From: Bacillota bacterium | Lineage (GTDB): Bacteria > Bacillota > Clostridia > Lachnospirales > Lachnospiraceae | NCBI GenBank assembly: GCA_902363515.1 | Contig: CABJAN010000004.1 | Span: 1-64,000, forward strand | Direction: 5' to 3' | Length of the DNA: 64,000 bases | Translations under genes and position numbers: made by a program | Notes under the pieces: generated by a model | The model's input: the letters and a program-made list of their open reading frames with translations, nothing else | What the model was told of the DNA's origin: nothing | Database searches by the model: none | Part shown: piece after piece, positions 17,197-26,244 of the stretch | Layout: every line of letters begins with the position of its first letter | Numbering within the stretch: position 1 is the first letter of the stretch

Positions 17197-17877
17197 ATGG
17201 CAGTGAATATTGCGATTGACGGACCGGCAGGAGCCGGAAAGAGTACCATAGCCAAAGCTGTGGCAAGAGAACTGGAATTTATTTATGTGGATACAGGAGC
17301 CATGTATCGGGCAATGGCATTGTATTTGTTAAAACAGGGGATTTCCCCAAAAGAAACAGAAAAAATGGAAGAAGCCTGTAAGCGTGCTGAGATTTCTATT
17401 GTCTATGAAAATGGCGCTCAGCAGGTGATTTTAAACCAGGAGAATGTCACCCCTTATCTGCGCCAGGAAGAAGTGGGAAATATGGCTTCTGTAAGTTCTG
17501 CAAATCCAAAAATCCGTGAGAAGCTGGTAGAGCTTCAGAGAGTTCTGGCATCGAAAGAAAATGTGGTTATGGATGGAAGAGATATTGGAACCTGTGTGCT
17601 TCCTCATGCAGATGTGAAGGTCTATCTTACAGCCAGCGCAAGAACCAGAGCTTTGCGAAGATGCAAAGAACTGGAGGAAAAAGGAACTTCCTGTGTTTTG
17701 GAGGAAATTGAGGCTGATATTAATGAACGGGATCACCGGGATATGACCAGGGAAATTTCTCCTTTGAAACAGGCAGAAGATGCAGTGCTGGTGGATTCTT
17801 CTAATCTTACCATTGATGAAGTGAAGGACACTATTATTTCCCTTTATCGCAAAGGTCAGGGAGAAACAGGGGTATAA
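17197..17877 (+). CDS. cmk: Cytidylate kinase
   Basis: This 226-residue protein phosphorylates CMP and dCMP. The P-loop is GPAGAGKST at residues 9-17, with VDTGAMYRAMA and the MDGRDIGTCVLP motif typical of bacterial Cmk. It stands in the conserved order cmk-ispH-rpsA, with its stop 2 nt before the next start. Confidence 0.96.
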   Translation: MAVNIAIDGPAGAGKSTIAKAVARELEFIYVDTGAMYRAMALYLLKQGISPKETEKMEEACKRAEISIVYENGAQQVILNQENVTPYLRQEEVGNMASVSSANPKIREKLVELQRVLASKENVVMDGRDIGTCVLPHADVKVYLTASARTRALRRCKELEEKGTSCVLEEIEADINERDHRDMTREISPLKQAEDAVLVDSSNLTIDEVKDTIISLYRKGQGETGV

Positions 17878-17879
17878 GG

Positions 17880-18731
17880 ATGGAAGTAAAAGTAGCAAAA
17901 ACAGCAGGATTTTGTTTCGGGGTAAAAAGGGCAGTGGAAAAAGCTTATGAAGTGGCAGAATCCACTCAGGGTCCGGTATATACCTATGGTCCCATTATTC
18001 ATAATGAGGAAGTGGTTCGGGATTTGGAAGAACGGGGAGTTCGTGTTCTGGAATCAGAGGAGGATTTGAAAAAACTGGAATCCGGTACGGTCATCATCCG
18101 TTCTCATGGTGTTCCTGCCAGTATTTACGAATTACTGGAACAGAAAAATATTGCCTACGTGGATGTGACCTGTCCTTTTGTTTTGAAGATTCACCGAATC
18201 GTGAAAAAGGAAAGCCTGGCAGGAAGACATATTGTGATTGTGGGAAATGCTGACCATCCTGAGGTGGCAGGAATCCGGGGATGGTGCAAAGGGCCTTATA
18301 CGGTGATTAAGAACCAGGAGGAAGCCAGGGCGTTTTTGTCAGAATGCCCGGAAAAAGTGTGTATTGTGTCCCAAACGACATTTAATTACAATAATTTTCA
18401 AGAAATAGTTGAAATTTTAGCCGAAAAGGGTTATGATAGACTTGTTTTAAATACGATTTGTAATGCAACCCAGGACAGACAGTCTGAGGCTGAGGAAATC
18501 GCAAAACAGGCGGATGCTATGATTGTCATAGGCGGAAGGAAGAGTTCCAATACCCAAAAGCTCTATGAGATATGCAAACGCGAATGTGAAAATACTTACT
18601 ATATACAGACACTTGCTGACTTGGATTTTGATCGATTTCAATCCGTTCAATATGTAGGTATTACAGCTGGGGCTTCAACCCCAAATAAATTAATAGAGGA
18701 GGTTTCAAAACATGTCAGAATTAAGTTTTGA
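17880..18731 (+). CDS. ispH: 4-hydroxy-3-methylbut-2-enyl diphosphate reductase
   Basis: This 283-residue IspH (LytB) performs the last step of the MEP isoprenoid pathway. The three cysteines that bind its iron-sulfur cluster are visible in AGFCFGVKRA (C12), DVTCPFV (about C97) and NTICNATQDRQ (about C194). The last 20 bp overlap the start of rpsA in another frame. In many Clostridia IspH and S1 are one fused polypeptide; here they are separate. Confidence 0.96.
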   Translation: MEVKVAKTAGFCFGVKRAVEKAYEVAESTQGPVYTYGPIIHNEEVVRDLEERGVRVLESEEDLKKLESGTVIIRSHGVPASIYELLEQKNIAYVDVTCPFVLKIHRIVKKESLAGRHIVIVGNADHPEVAGIRGWCKGPYTVIKNQEEARAFLSECPEKVCIVSQTTFNYNNFQEIVEILAEKGYDRLVLNTICNATQDRQSEAEEIAKQADAMIVIGGRKSSNTQKLYEICKRECENTYYIQTLADLDFDRFQSVQYVGITAGASTPNKLIEEVSKHVRIKF

Positions 18732-19806
18732 ACAGATGCTGGATGAAACATTTAAAACAATCAGGAATGGAGAAGTAGTCGAAGGTACAGTCATCGATGT
18801 CAAAGAGGATGAAATTATTCTGAATATTGACTATAAAGCAGACGGTATCATTTCAAGAAGCGAGTACTCCAATGACCAGAATTTAGATTTAAGAACCGTT
18901 GTACATCCAGGCGACACAATGGAAGCAAAAGTTCTCAAACTCAATGACGGAGATGGCCAGGTGTTGTTAACATACAAGAGACTGGCTGCAGATAAAGGTA
19001 ATAAGAGACTGGAAGAAGCATTTGAAAACAAAGAAGTGCTCACAGCAAAAGTAAGCCAGGTATTAGATGGCGGTTTAAGCGTTATTGTAGATGAGGCAAG
19101 AGTATTCATTCCTGCAAGTTTAGTATCTGATACTTATGAAAAAGACCTGACAAAATATCAGGATCAGGAAATCGAATTCGTAATCACAGAATTCAACCCA
19201 AGACGCCGCCGTGTTATCGGTGACAGAAAACAGCTTTTAGTAGCTAAGAAAGAAGAACTGAAGAAAGAACTCTTTGAAAGAATCCAGGCAGGAGATGTTG
19301 TAGAAGGAACCATCAAGAATGTAACAGATTTCGGTGCGTTCATTGATTTAGGCGGAGCTGACGGTCTGCTTCACATTTCTGAAATGTCCTGGGGAAGAGT
19401 AGAGAATCCAAAGAAAGTATTTAAAGCAGGAGAAAAAATCACTGTTTTAATCAAAGAAATCAATGGAGACAAAATTGCTCTCAGCTTAAAATTTGAAGAC
19501 CAGAATCCATGGTTAAATGCAGCAGAAAAATATGCTGTAGGAAACGTAGTAGAAGGAAAAATCGCACGTATGACAGATTTCGGTGCTTTCATTGAATTAG
19601 AGCCAGGTGTAGATGCACTCCTTCATGTTTCTCAGATTTCCAGAGCACACGTTGAAAAACCATCTGATGTTCTGAAGGTTGGCCAGGTTGTTTCTGCAAA
19701 GGTTGTTGATTTCAACGAAGAAGAAAAGAAAATCAGCCTGAGCATGAAAGTTTTAGAACCGGCACAGGAAGAAGTTACAGAAACAGAAGAAGCAACAGAA
19801 GAATAA
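18712..19806 (+). CDS. rpsA: Ribosomal protein S1 homologue
   Basis: This 364-residue protein contains four S1 RNA-binding domains, at about residues 14-85, 100-165, 185-253 and 270-340. The last two share the phrase TDFGAFI. It is shorter than the six-domain E. coli S1, as usual in low-GC Gram-positives. The C-terminus is acidic. The start codon lies inside ispH, with GAGGAGG 9 nt upstream, so the two are probably translationally coupled. Confidence 0.94.
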   Translation: MSELSFEQMLDETFKTIRNGEVVEGTVIDVKEDEIILNIDYKADGIISRSEYSNDQNLDLRTVVHPGDTMEAKVLKLNDGDGQVLLTYKRLAADKGNKRLEEAFENKEVLTAKVSQVLDGGLSVIVDEARVFIPASLVSDTYEKDLTKYQDQEIEFVITEFNPRRRRVIGDRKQLLVAKKEELKKELFERIQAGDVVEGTIKNVTDFGAFIDLGGADGLLHISEMSWGRVENPKKVFKAGEKITVLIKEINGDKIALSLKFEDQNPWLNAAEKYAVGNVVEGKIARMTDFGAFIELEPGVDALLHVSQISRAHVEKPSDVLKVGQVVSAKVVDFNEEEKKISLSMKVLEPAQEEVTETEEATEE

Positions 19807-19820
19807 ATTTGTGAAGAAGA

Positions 19821-19854
19821 AACAGCCGTCACTTTTGCGTGATGGCTGTTTTTA
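19821..19854. terminator. Bidirectional terminator between rpsA and the exonuclease gene
   Basis: AACAGCCGTCAC (19821-19832) pairs with GTGATGGCTGTT (19839-19850), followed by TTTAA. It serves rpsA on the plus strand. The stop codon of the minus-strand gene (19829-19831) falls inside its 5' arm. Confidence 0.8.
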
Positions 19855-20953
19855 ATACTTCGTGAAGATAGGATTTTAATCCAATGTCAGAGGATGAAGA
19901 GAAGGGCCAGGATACATAGTGTTCTTTGGAATGGTATTCTTCCTGTAAAAGAGGAAGATCAGGAGTTCCGGGAGCATAGAGAAATTGTCCGCTGATTTTC
20001 TTGTAACAGGTAGCAGCTGTTGCTTTTTGCCGGTGGGAAGCATCCAGATAAGCAGCAACACTTTTGTGAATCGCTTCGTCCTCAAAAGGAAGGTAATAAT
20101 AATTTTTATAATCTTTGTAGAAATATCGTAAAGTGCCTTCAAAGAGAGGCATCTTTATTTTTACTTTTTCTTTTAATACGGTGATGTAACAGAAACCTGC
20201 ATTTGCAGATAATGGTACCGGGACTGGTCTTTTTAAACATAAGATAAAGAGAACCTGTGTCTGTATGGCACCAGTGATATCGGGCTCCTGGATTTCGGTT
20301 GTCTCCAAAATCTGGTAAGAGTGATGCAGCAGTTGTTTTAATCTTCCAAGAGGAAGAAGGGACAGCATTCCCTTTAAATCATCCAGATTGTGAAGAAATA
20401 ATTGCTCTCTGGTACTGGAAGCTCTGGAAAGAGCATATGCTTTATAAGCCTTTATCATTTCTTTCCCGGAGAGTTTATCTTTTCTTGGATATTGTACAAG
20501 CAGCTCAAAGGTTTTTTGCTTATGATCTGACATTTGCCGGAAAAATGCTGGCATGGACAGGAGTTCCCGGTACAGATCCAGAGAATGGCAGGAGTCCAGG
20601 GGATGGGAAAGCTGCAATGCTTCATACCGGTGTCGCAGATAGGGAAGGTCAAAAGAAGTTCCGTTAAAGTGAATCAGAAACTGCTTTTCCCTGGCTAATT
20701 GGCTAAATGCCTTTAGAATCTGGAGTTCTTCCCCAGGGTCTGTGCTTTCTGCTAAAAACTGAATAGATTCAAAAGCCTGAAGCTTATCTGAATACTGTAC
20801 AGCGCCAATAAGAAAAACCTGACTGGTTTTCGGACTGAGGCCTGTGGTTTCAATATCAAAGAAAAGCAGTTCAGACAAAGAAACATGTTCTGGAAAAAAA
20901 TCAAAATCCAATTCTGGTGATAATGAACAAAGACGACTCTTGTTTGTTATCAT
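19829..20953 (-). CDS. RNase H-like exonuclease domain protein (YprB-like)
   Basis: This 374-residue protein has a DnaQ/RNase H-fold nuclease core: FFDIETTGLSP with D33 and E35, then HFNGTSFDLPYLRHR. This matches the YprB-type RNase_H_2 family. The C-terminal half is less conserved. A longer frame starts with GTG at 21001, but AGAAAGGAA lies before the ATG at 20953, which I prefer. It is convergent with rpsA and divergent from the rnf operon. Confidence 0.78.
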   Translation of the reverse strand: MITNKSRLCSLSPELDFDFFPEHVSLSELLFFDIETTGLSPKTSQVFLIGAVQYSDKLQAFESIQFLAESTDPGEELQILKAFSQLAREKQFLIHFNGTSFDLPYLRHRYEALQLSHPLDSCHSLDLYRELLSMPAFFRQMSDHKQKTFELLVQYPRKDKLSGKEMIKAYKAYALSRASSTREQLFLHNLDDLKGMLSLLPLGRLKQLLHHSYQILETTEIQEPDITGAIQTQVLFILCLKRPVPVPLSANAGFCYITVLKEKVKIKMPLFEGTLRYFYKDYKNYYYLPFEDEAIHKSVAAYLDASHRQKATAATCYKKISGQFLYAPGTPDLPLLQEEYHSKEHYVSWPFSSSSDIGLKSYLHEVLKTAITQK

Positions 20954-21018
20954 TTTAACAAATTCCTTTCTGATTGTATTCAAAATAATACGAAATTTCA
21001 CTAAAAAATCCTAGTGAT

Positions 21019-21047
21019 TTGCGAAAAAAAGTGTTATATTATATAAC
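21019..21047 (+). promoter_or_regulatory. Promoter of the rnf operon
   Basis: A -35 TTGCGA (21019-21024) and a -10 TATAAC (21042-21047) are separated by 17 bp. The -10 lies in the near palindrome GTTATATTATATAAC (21033-21047), which could bind a regulator. Confidence 0.6.
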
Positions 21048-21058
21048 ATAAGATCATA

Positions 21059-21119
21059 TGCAATCATGATACCAATGGCAACATTGGCTTGGATTGCACT
21101 TTGTGCAATCATTATACCA
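21059..21119 (+). promoter_or_regulatory. Structured leader of the rnf operon
   Basis: Two perfect hairpins stand in tandem: CCAATG/CATTGG (21072-21087) with a GCAA tetraloop, and GATTGCAC/GTGCAATC (21092-21110) with a three-T loop. They are bracketed by a direct repeat, TGCAATCATGATACCA (21059-21074) and TGCAATCATTATACCA (21104-21119). No T-tract follows. It may be an RNA regulatory element or a protein-binding leader. Confidence 0.5.
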
Positions 21120-21178
21120 TAAAACGCAGAGAATAGTCAGAGTTTATCTGATTATCATAGATAAAGGAGGGACATAAT

Positions 21179-22501
21179 ATGGCGTTTTTAACCTTCAGAG
21201 GCGGAGTGCATCCGTATGATGGAAAAGAATTGTCCAAAGAAAAACCTGTGAAAGAATTTCTTCCGGGAAAAGAGCTGGTGTATCCGTTATCACAGCATAT
21301 CGGCGCTCCGGCACAGCCTGTTGTAAAAAAGGGAGATAAAGTACTTGCAGGACAGAAAATTGCAGAAATGGGTGGCTTTGTTTCTGCACCGATTCACGCA
21401 ACCGTATCAGGAATTGTGAAGGATTTAAAAAAAGTCAGAAATAACGTAGGAGCTATGGTAGATGCCATTATCGTAGAAAATGATGAGCAGTATGAAACTG
21501 TAGAATTCCAGCCGGCAAAATCTTTAGAGGAGCTTTCTAAGGAAGAAATCATTGCCAGAATCAAAGACGGTGGAGTGGTTGGTATGGGAGGCGCGGGATT
21601 TCCCACACATGTGAAACTTTCTCCAAAGGAGCCGGATAAAATTGAGTACGTACTGGTGAATGGCGCGGAGTGTGAGCCTTACCTTACCTCTGATTACCGC
21701 CGTATGCTGGAGCAGCCGGAATGGATTATCGGTGGTTTGAAATGTATGCTAAAGCTCTTTGACCATGCGAAGGGATGCATCTGTATTGAAGATAATAAGC
21801 CGGATTGCATTGCAAAGCTTACAGAGATGGTAAAGGATGAACCGCGTATAGAAGTCTGTACACTGAAAACAAAATACCCACAGGGCGCAGAGCGATGCCT
21901 TATTGCCGCTGTCAGTGGAAGAGAAATTAATTCTTCTATGCTTCCGGCAGATGCAGGTTGTGTGGTAGATAATATTGATACGGTATGCGCGGTTTACCGG
22001 GCAGTGATGTTTGGGGAACCGGTTATGGACCGTATTGTTACCATTACAGGTGACGCAGTGGCAGATCCCTGTAACTTTAAGGTGCGGCTGGGGTCTTCTT
22101 TTGCAGAGCTTCTGGAAGCGGCAGGCGGATTAAAGCAGCCGGCAGAGAAAATCATTTCCGGAGGTCCTATGATGGGATTTGCTATGTTTGATTACCATGT
22201 GCCAGTGGTAAAAACGTCTTCCGCTATGTTGTGTATGTCAAAGGATGAGGTTTCCGCCCAGGAGCCAGGCGCCTGCATTAACTGCGGACGCTGTGTGTCA
22301 GCCTGTCCGGCAAGACTGATTCCGTCAAGACTTGCAACTTATTCAGAGCATGGACAGGAAGACCTGTTTGTGAAATATCATGGCATGGAATGTGTAGAAT
22401 GTGGCTGCTGCAGTTACACCTGTCCGGCAAAACGTCCGTTGACACAATCTGTCCGTTCTATGAGAAAAACCGTACTGGCAAACAGGAAAAAACCCAAATA
22501 G
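21179..22501 (+). CDS. rnfC: Rnf complex subunit RnfC
   Basis: This 440-residue subunit of the ferredoxin:NAD+ oxidoreductase carries an N-terminal biotinyl-like/SLBB region and a glycine-rich NADH/FMN site (GGVVGMGGAGFPTHVK). Two [4Fe-4S] motifs follow, at about residue 365 (CINCGRCVSACP) and 405 (CVECGCCSYTCP). It is the peripheral NADH-binding subunit. AAAGGAGG lies 8 nt before the ATG. It heads rnfCDGEAB. Confidence 0.97.
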   Translation: MAFLTFRGGVHPYDGKELSKEKPVKEFLPGKELVYPLSQHIGAPAQPVVKKGDKVLAGQKIAEMGGFVSAPIHATVSGIVKDLKKVRNNVGAMVDAIIVENDEQYETVEFQPAKSLEELSKEEIIARIKDGGVVGMGGAGFPTHVKLSPKEPDKIEYVLVNGAECEPYLTSDYRRMLEQPEWIIGGLKCMLKLFDHAKGCICIEDNKPDCIAKLTEMVKDEPRIEVCTLKTKYPQGAERCLIAAVSGREINSSMLPADAGCVVDNIDTVCAVYRAVMFGEPVMDRIVTITGDAVADPCNFKVRLGSSFAELLEAAGGLKQPAEKIISGGPMMGFAMFDYHVPVVKTSSAMLCMSKDEVSAQEPGACINCGRCVSACPARLIPSRLATYSEHGQEDLFVKYHGMECVECGCCSYTCPAKRPLTQSVRSMRKTVLANRKKPK

Positions 22502-22513
22502 GAGGAGAACATC

Positions 22514-23473
22514 ATGAGTGAATTATTACATGTTTCATCTTCCCCCCATGTCAGGGATAAGGTGAATACAGGAAACATTATGCTTACGGTGCTCATAGCA
22601 TTGCTGCCAAGTGCATTGTTCGGAGTTTATAATTTTGGTCCCCATGCGCTGATGCTGATACTGGTAAGTATTCTCTGCTGTGTTGCCACAGAAGCAGTAT
22701 ATGAGAAAATCGTACATAAAAAACTGACTATCCAGGATTACAGCGCCGCGGTTACCGGTCTTTTGCTGGCATTAAACCTGCCTCCAAACGCCCCCTGGTG
22801 GATTGCTGTTATTGGAAGTGCGTTTGCAATTCTGGTTGTAAAACAGTTATTTGGAGGTCTGGGACAGAATATTATGAACCCGGCTCTGGCTGCCAGATGC
22901 TTTCTGCTGATTTCCTTTACCGGAAGAATGACAGACTTTGCAGTACCAAAGGGCGCCTGGGGAAATATTGCAGATACTGTTTCCGGGGCTACACCTCTGG
23001 CGGCTTTAAAAGCAGGAGAGAGCGTAAACTGGGTAGATTTATTCTTTGGAAATATCCAGGGAACTATTGGTGAAACATCTGCATTGGCCATTCTCATTGG
23101 TGCGGTGATTTTGCTGGTAAGAGGAGTGATTGATCTTCGCATTCCACTGACTTATATTGGAAGCTTTGCAATTTTTGTTCTTCTTTTCGGAGGACATGGA
23201 TTTGATATGAATTATCTGCTCTGCCATTTGTTCGGCGGCGGCTTGATGTTAGGTGCATGGTTTATGGCAACCGATTATGTGACAACTCCTATTACGAAAA
23301 AAGGACAGTTGGTCTATGGTGTTTGCCTTGGTGTATTCACAGGCTTGTTCCGTATTTTCGGAGGCTCTGCAGAAGGTGTTTCTTATGCCATTATTTTCTG
23401 CAACCTGTTAGTGCCCATTATTGAGCGTTTCACCATGCCTGTAGCCTTCGGAAAAGGAGGGAAAAAAGCATGA
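22514..23473 (+). CDS. rnfD: Rnf complex subunit RnfD
   Basis: This 319-residue membrane protein has many hydrophobic helices and the flavin attachment signature SGATPLAAL, where threonine carries covalent FMN in characterised Rnf/Nqr systems. It is part of the ion-translocating membrane core. Its end overlaps rnfG by 4 bp. Confidence 0.96.
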   Translation: MSELLHVSSSPHVRDKVNTGNIMLTVLIALLPSALFGVYNFGPHALMLILVSILCCVATEAVYEKIVHKKLTIQDYSAAVTGLLLALNLPPNAPWWIAVIGSAFAILVVKQLFGGLGQNIMNPALAARCFLLISFTGRMTDFAVPKGAWGNIADTVSGATPLAALKAGESVNWVDLFFGNIQGTIGETSALAILIGAVILLVRGVIDLRIPLTYIGSFAIFVLLFGGHGFDMNYLLCHLFGGGLMLGAWFMATDYVTTPITKKGQLVYGVCLGVFTGLFRIFGGSAEGVSYAIIFCNLLVPIIERFTMPVAFGKGGKKA

Positions 23474-24078
23474 AAAATACCATTATTAAGGACACGATCA
23501 TTCTTACTTTAATTACCCTGATTGCCGGAGGGGTTCTGGGACTGGTATATGAAATTACCAAGGATCCCATTGCAAAACAACAGGAGCTGGCAAAACAGGA
23601 AGCCTACAAGGCTGTTTTTGAGGATGCAGATACTTTTGAGGTATGTGTGGAAGCAGAAGATGCAGATTTGGCTGCTTACTTAGCCGGAGAAGGTTTTGAA
23701 GCGCAGACTGTAAACGAAATTATGGAAGCAAAGGATGCTTCCGGAGAGACTCTGGGATATGCCATTAATCTGACTACTTCGGAAGGATATGGCGGAGATA
23801 TTACATTTTCCATGGGTGTGCAGGCAGATGGCACTTTAAATGGAATCTCCATTCTGACCATTAGTGAAACCGCAGGTCTTGGTATGAATGCCACAAAGGA
23901 TGAGTTTAAAGGTCAGTTTAAAGAGAAACAGGCAGATGCTTTTGAAGTAACGAAGACAGGAGCATCAAAAGAGAATGAGATTAATGCCATCAGCGGCGCG
24001 ACTATTACATCTAACGCAGTGACACAGGGTGTGAACTGTGGACTGAAGGCATTTGAATACATAAAGGAGGGAAAGTAA
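23470..24078 (+). CDS. rnfG: Rnf complex subunit RnfG
   Basis: This 202-residue protein has one N-terminal membrane anchor and an extracytoplasmic FMN-binding domain. The covalent flavin motif SGATITS lies near residue 175. It overlaps rnfD through ATGA, which indicates translational coupling. Confidence 0.95.
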   Translation: MKNTIIKDTIILTLITLIAGGVLGLVYEITKDPIAKQQELAKQEAYKAVFEDADTFEVCVEAEDADLAAYLAGEGFEAQTVNEIMEAKDASGETLGYAINLTTSEGYGGDITFSMGVQADGTLNGISILTISETAGLGMNATKDEFKGQFKEKQADAFEVTKTGASKENEINAISGATITSNAVTQGVNCGLKAFEYIKEGK

Positions 24079-24079
24079 G

Positions 24080-24784
24080 ATGAGAGAAAATTCACCACTT
24101 GAGCGTCTTTATAATGGTATCATCAAAGAGAACCCTACCTTTGTACTGGTTCTTGGTATGTGTCCTACCCTGGCAGTTACCACAGCGGCAATGAATGGTA
24201 TTGGTATGGGGCTTACTACTACCGTTGTCCTTGCCATGTCAAACCTGTTTATTTCCCTTTTGAGAAATGTAATTCCGGATAAGGTTCGTATGCCGGCTTA
24301 CATTGTTGTGGTTGCATCTTTTGTAACAGTAGTGCAGTTGCTTTTGCAAGGCTTTATTCCGGCGCTTTATGATGCTCTTGGAATTTATATTCCACTGATT
24401 GTTGTAAACTGTATTATCTTAGGAAGAGCAGAATCCTATGCCTCTAAAAATGGTCCGGTTGCTTCTATTTTTGATGGAATCGGTATGGGGCTTGGCTTTA
24501 CGTTGTCCATTACCATTCTGGCAGCTTTCCGCGAATTAATCGGAGCCGGAACTTTGTTTGGATTCCAGGTTATGCCTAAAGGATATGAACCGGCTACCAT
24601 TTTTATTTTGGCACCGGGAGCCTTCTTTGTATTAGCGTTCCTGGCAGCTTTGCGTGCAAAACTCCAGGATAAGAAGCCAAAAGAAGAACAGAAACCGGTT
24701 CATTGTATGGAAGGCGGATGCGCATCCTGTGGAAATACTTCCTGTAGTGGAAAATTTTATGATAACAGAGTAATCAAGAAGTAG
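24080..24784 (+). CDS. rnfE: Rnf complex subunit RnfE
   Basis: This 234-residue polytopic membrane subunit is of the RnfE/NqrD type. After the last helix it carries a short hydrophilic tail with four closely spaced cysteines (CMEGGCASCGNTSC, spacing C-x4-C-x2-C-x4-C), not part of the classical core. The tail could hold a metal or cluster. It lies 2 nt after rnfG. Confidence 0.94.
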   Translation: MRENSPLERLYNGIIKENPTFVLVLGMCPTLAVTTAAMNGIGMGLTTTVVLAMSNLFISLLRNVIPDKVRMPAYIVVVASFVTVVQLLLQGFIPALYDALGIYIPLIVVNCIILGRAESYASKNGPVASIFDGIGMGLGFTLSITILAAFRELIGAGTLFGFQVMPKGYEPATIFILAPGAFFVLAFLAALRAKLQDKKPKEEQKPVHCMEGGCASCGNTSCSGKFYDNRVIKK

Positions 24785-24797
24785 GGAGGGACAGACC

Positions 24798-25373
24798 ATG
24801 AAAGAATTACTCATTATTGCAATAGGAGCAGCAGTGGTAAATAACGTTGTACTCAGTCAGTTCCTGGGCCTGTGTCCTTTCTTCGGTGTTTCCAAGAAAA
24901 TTGACACAGCAGCCGGAATGGGTGGTGCGGTTATTTTCGTTATTACCCTGTCTTCCCTGGTAACCAGCTTAATCTACCAGTTTATTCTGGTTCCTCTGGA
25001 TATGAGTTATATGCAGACCATTGTGTTTATTTTAGTAATTGCAGCCCTGGTTCAGTTTGTGGAGATGTTTTTAAAGAAAGCCATGCCGCCTCTGTATGCA
25101 AGCCTTGGTGTTTATCTTCCTTTGATTACAACAAACTGTGCAGTACTGGGAATTGCCATTACCAATGTTCAGAAGTCCTATAATGTGCTTCAGGGAGTGG
25201 TAAATGGTTTTGCAACAGCAGTGGGCTTTACCATTGCCATTGTATTAATGGCAGGGCTTCGTGAGAAAATGGAGTATAATGATGTTCCGAAATATTTCCA
25301 GGGATTTCCCATTGTACTTCTGACAGCCGGATTAATGGCCATTGCATTCTTCGGCTTTTCAGGAATCATTTAA
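24798..25373 (+). CDS. rnfA: Rnf complex subunit RnfA
   Basis: This 191-residue polytopic membrane subunit is of the RnfA/NqrE type, homologous to RnfE with inverted topology. NNVVLSQFLGLCPFFG near residue 15 holds the conserved cysteine linked in this family to a membrane iron-sulfur centre. GGGAGGG precedes the ATG. Confidence 0.96.
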   Translation: MKELLIIAIGAAVVNNVVLSQFLGLCPFFGVSKKIDTAAGMGGAVIFVITLSSLVTSLIYQFILVPLDMSYMQTIVFILVIAALVQFVEMFLKKAMPPLYASLGVYLPLITTNCAVLGIAITNVQKSYNVLQGVVNGFATAVGFTIAIVLMAGLREKMEYNDVPKYFQGFPIVLLTAGLMAIAFFGFSGII

Positions 25374-25386
25374 GGAGGCATAAGAT

Positions 25387-26175
25387 ATGATAACAGGTAT
25401 TGTCATTGCGGCAGTTCTGGTAGGCGGTGTAGGTCTCTTTATTGGACTGTTTCTGGGAGTCGCCGGAAAGAAATTTGCTGTAGAGGTAGATGAGAAGGAA
25501 ATTAAGGTAAGAGAAGAGCTTCCGGGAAACAACTGTGGTGGATGCGGTTATCCTGGATGTGATGGTCTTGCAGCGGCAATCGCAAAAGGAGAGGCGCCGG
25601 TAAATGCCTGTCCCGTAGGGGGAGCGGCTGTGGCAGCAAAGGTTGCTGCTATTATGGGTCAGGAAGCAGGAGAAGCGGTGCGTATGACTGCTTTTGTAAA
25701 ATGTGCAGGAGACTGTGAAAGAGCGGCTCAGAGCTATGAATATTCAGGAGTAAAGGACTGCAAAATGGCGGCTATGATGCAAAACGGCGGTTCCAAGGCA
25801 TGTTCCTATGGATGTCTTGGATATGGTTCCTGTGTCAAAGCCTGCAGTTTTGATGCCATTCATATTGTCAATGGCATTGCAGTGGTGGATAAAGAGAAAT
25901 GTAAAGCCTGCGGGAAATGCGTGGCAGAATGTCCGAAAAAACTCATTGAACTGATTCCTTATGAACAGAAACAGGCAGTAGCCTGCAACTCCAAGGACAA
26001 GGGAAAAGCAGTGATGGACGCCTGCAAAGTGGGCTGCATCGGATGTAGAAAATGCGTCAAAGAATGTCCCCAGGAAGCCATTACCGTAGTAGACAACGTG
26101 GCTCACATAGACCCGGAAAAATGCATCAACTGCGGAAAATGCAAAGAAACCTGCCCAAGAAAAATCATCATGTAA
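25387..26175 (+). CDS. rnfB: Rnf complex subunit RnfB
   Basis: This 262-residue protein has an N-terminal membrane anchor, the four-cysteine Fe-S motif NNCGGCGYPGCDG near residue 48, and several ferredoxin-type clusters ending CINCGKCKETCP. It takes electrons from reduced ferredoxin and passes them into the complex. It is the last rnf gene. A conserved structured intergenic element begins 70 nt after its stop. Confidence 0.96.
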   Translation: MITGIVIAAVLVGGVGLFIGLFLGVAGKKFAVEVDEKEIKVREELPGNNCGGCGYPGCDGLAAAIAKGEAPVNACPVGGAAVAAKVAAIMGQEAGEAVRMTAFVKCAGDCERAAQSYEYSGVKDCKMAAMMQNGGSKACSYGCLGYGSCVKACSFDAIHIVNGIAVVDKEKCKACGKCVAECPKKLIELIPYEQKQAVACNSKDKGKAVMDACKVGCIGCRKCVKECPQEAITVVDNVAHIDPEKCINCGKCKETCPRKIIM

Positions 26176-26244
26176 AGAGTTATTGTATGAAGTAATGACA
26201 TCAAGGAAACTTTTATTAAGAGCTGTGGTGTGAAACTGCAATCA

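Noticed and set aside
25744..26241. 165-codon minus-strand frame opposite rnfB
   Set aside because: It mirrors the cysteine-rich ferredoxin repeats of rnfB, and the composition is an artefact of that.
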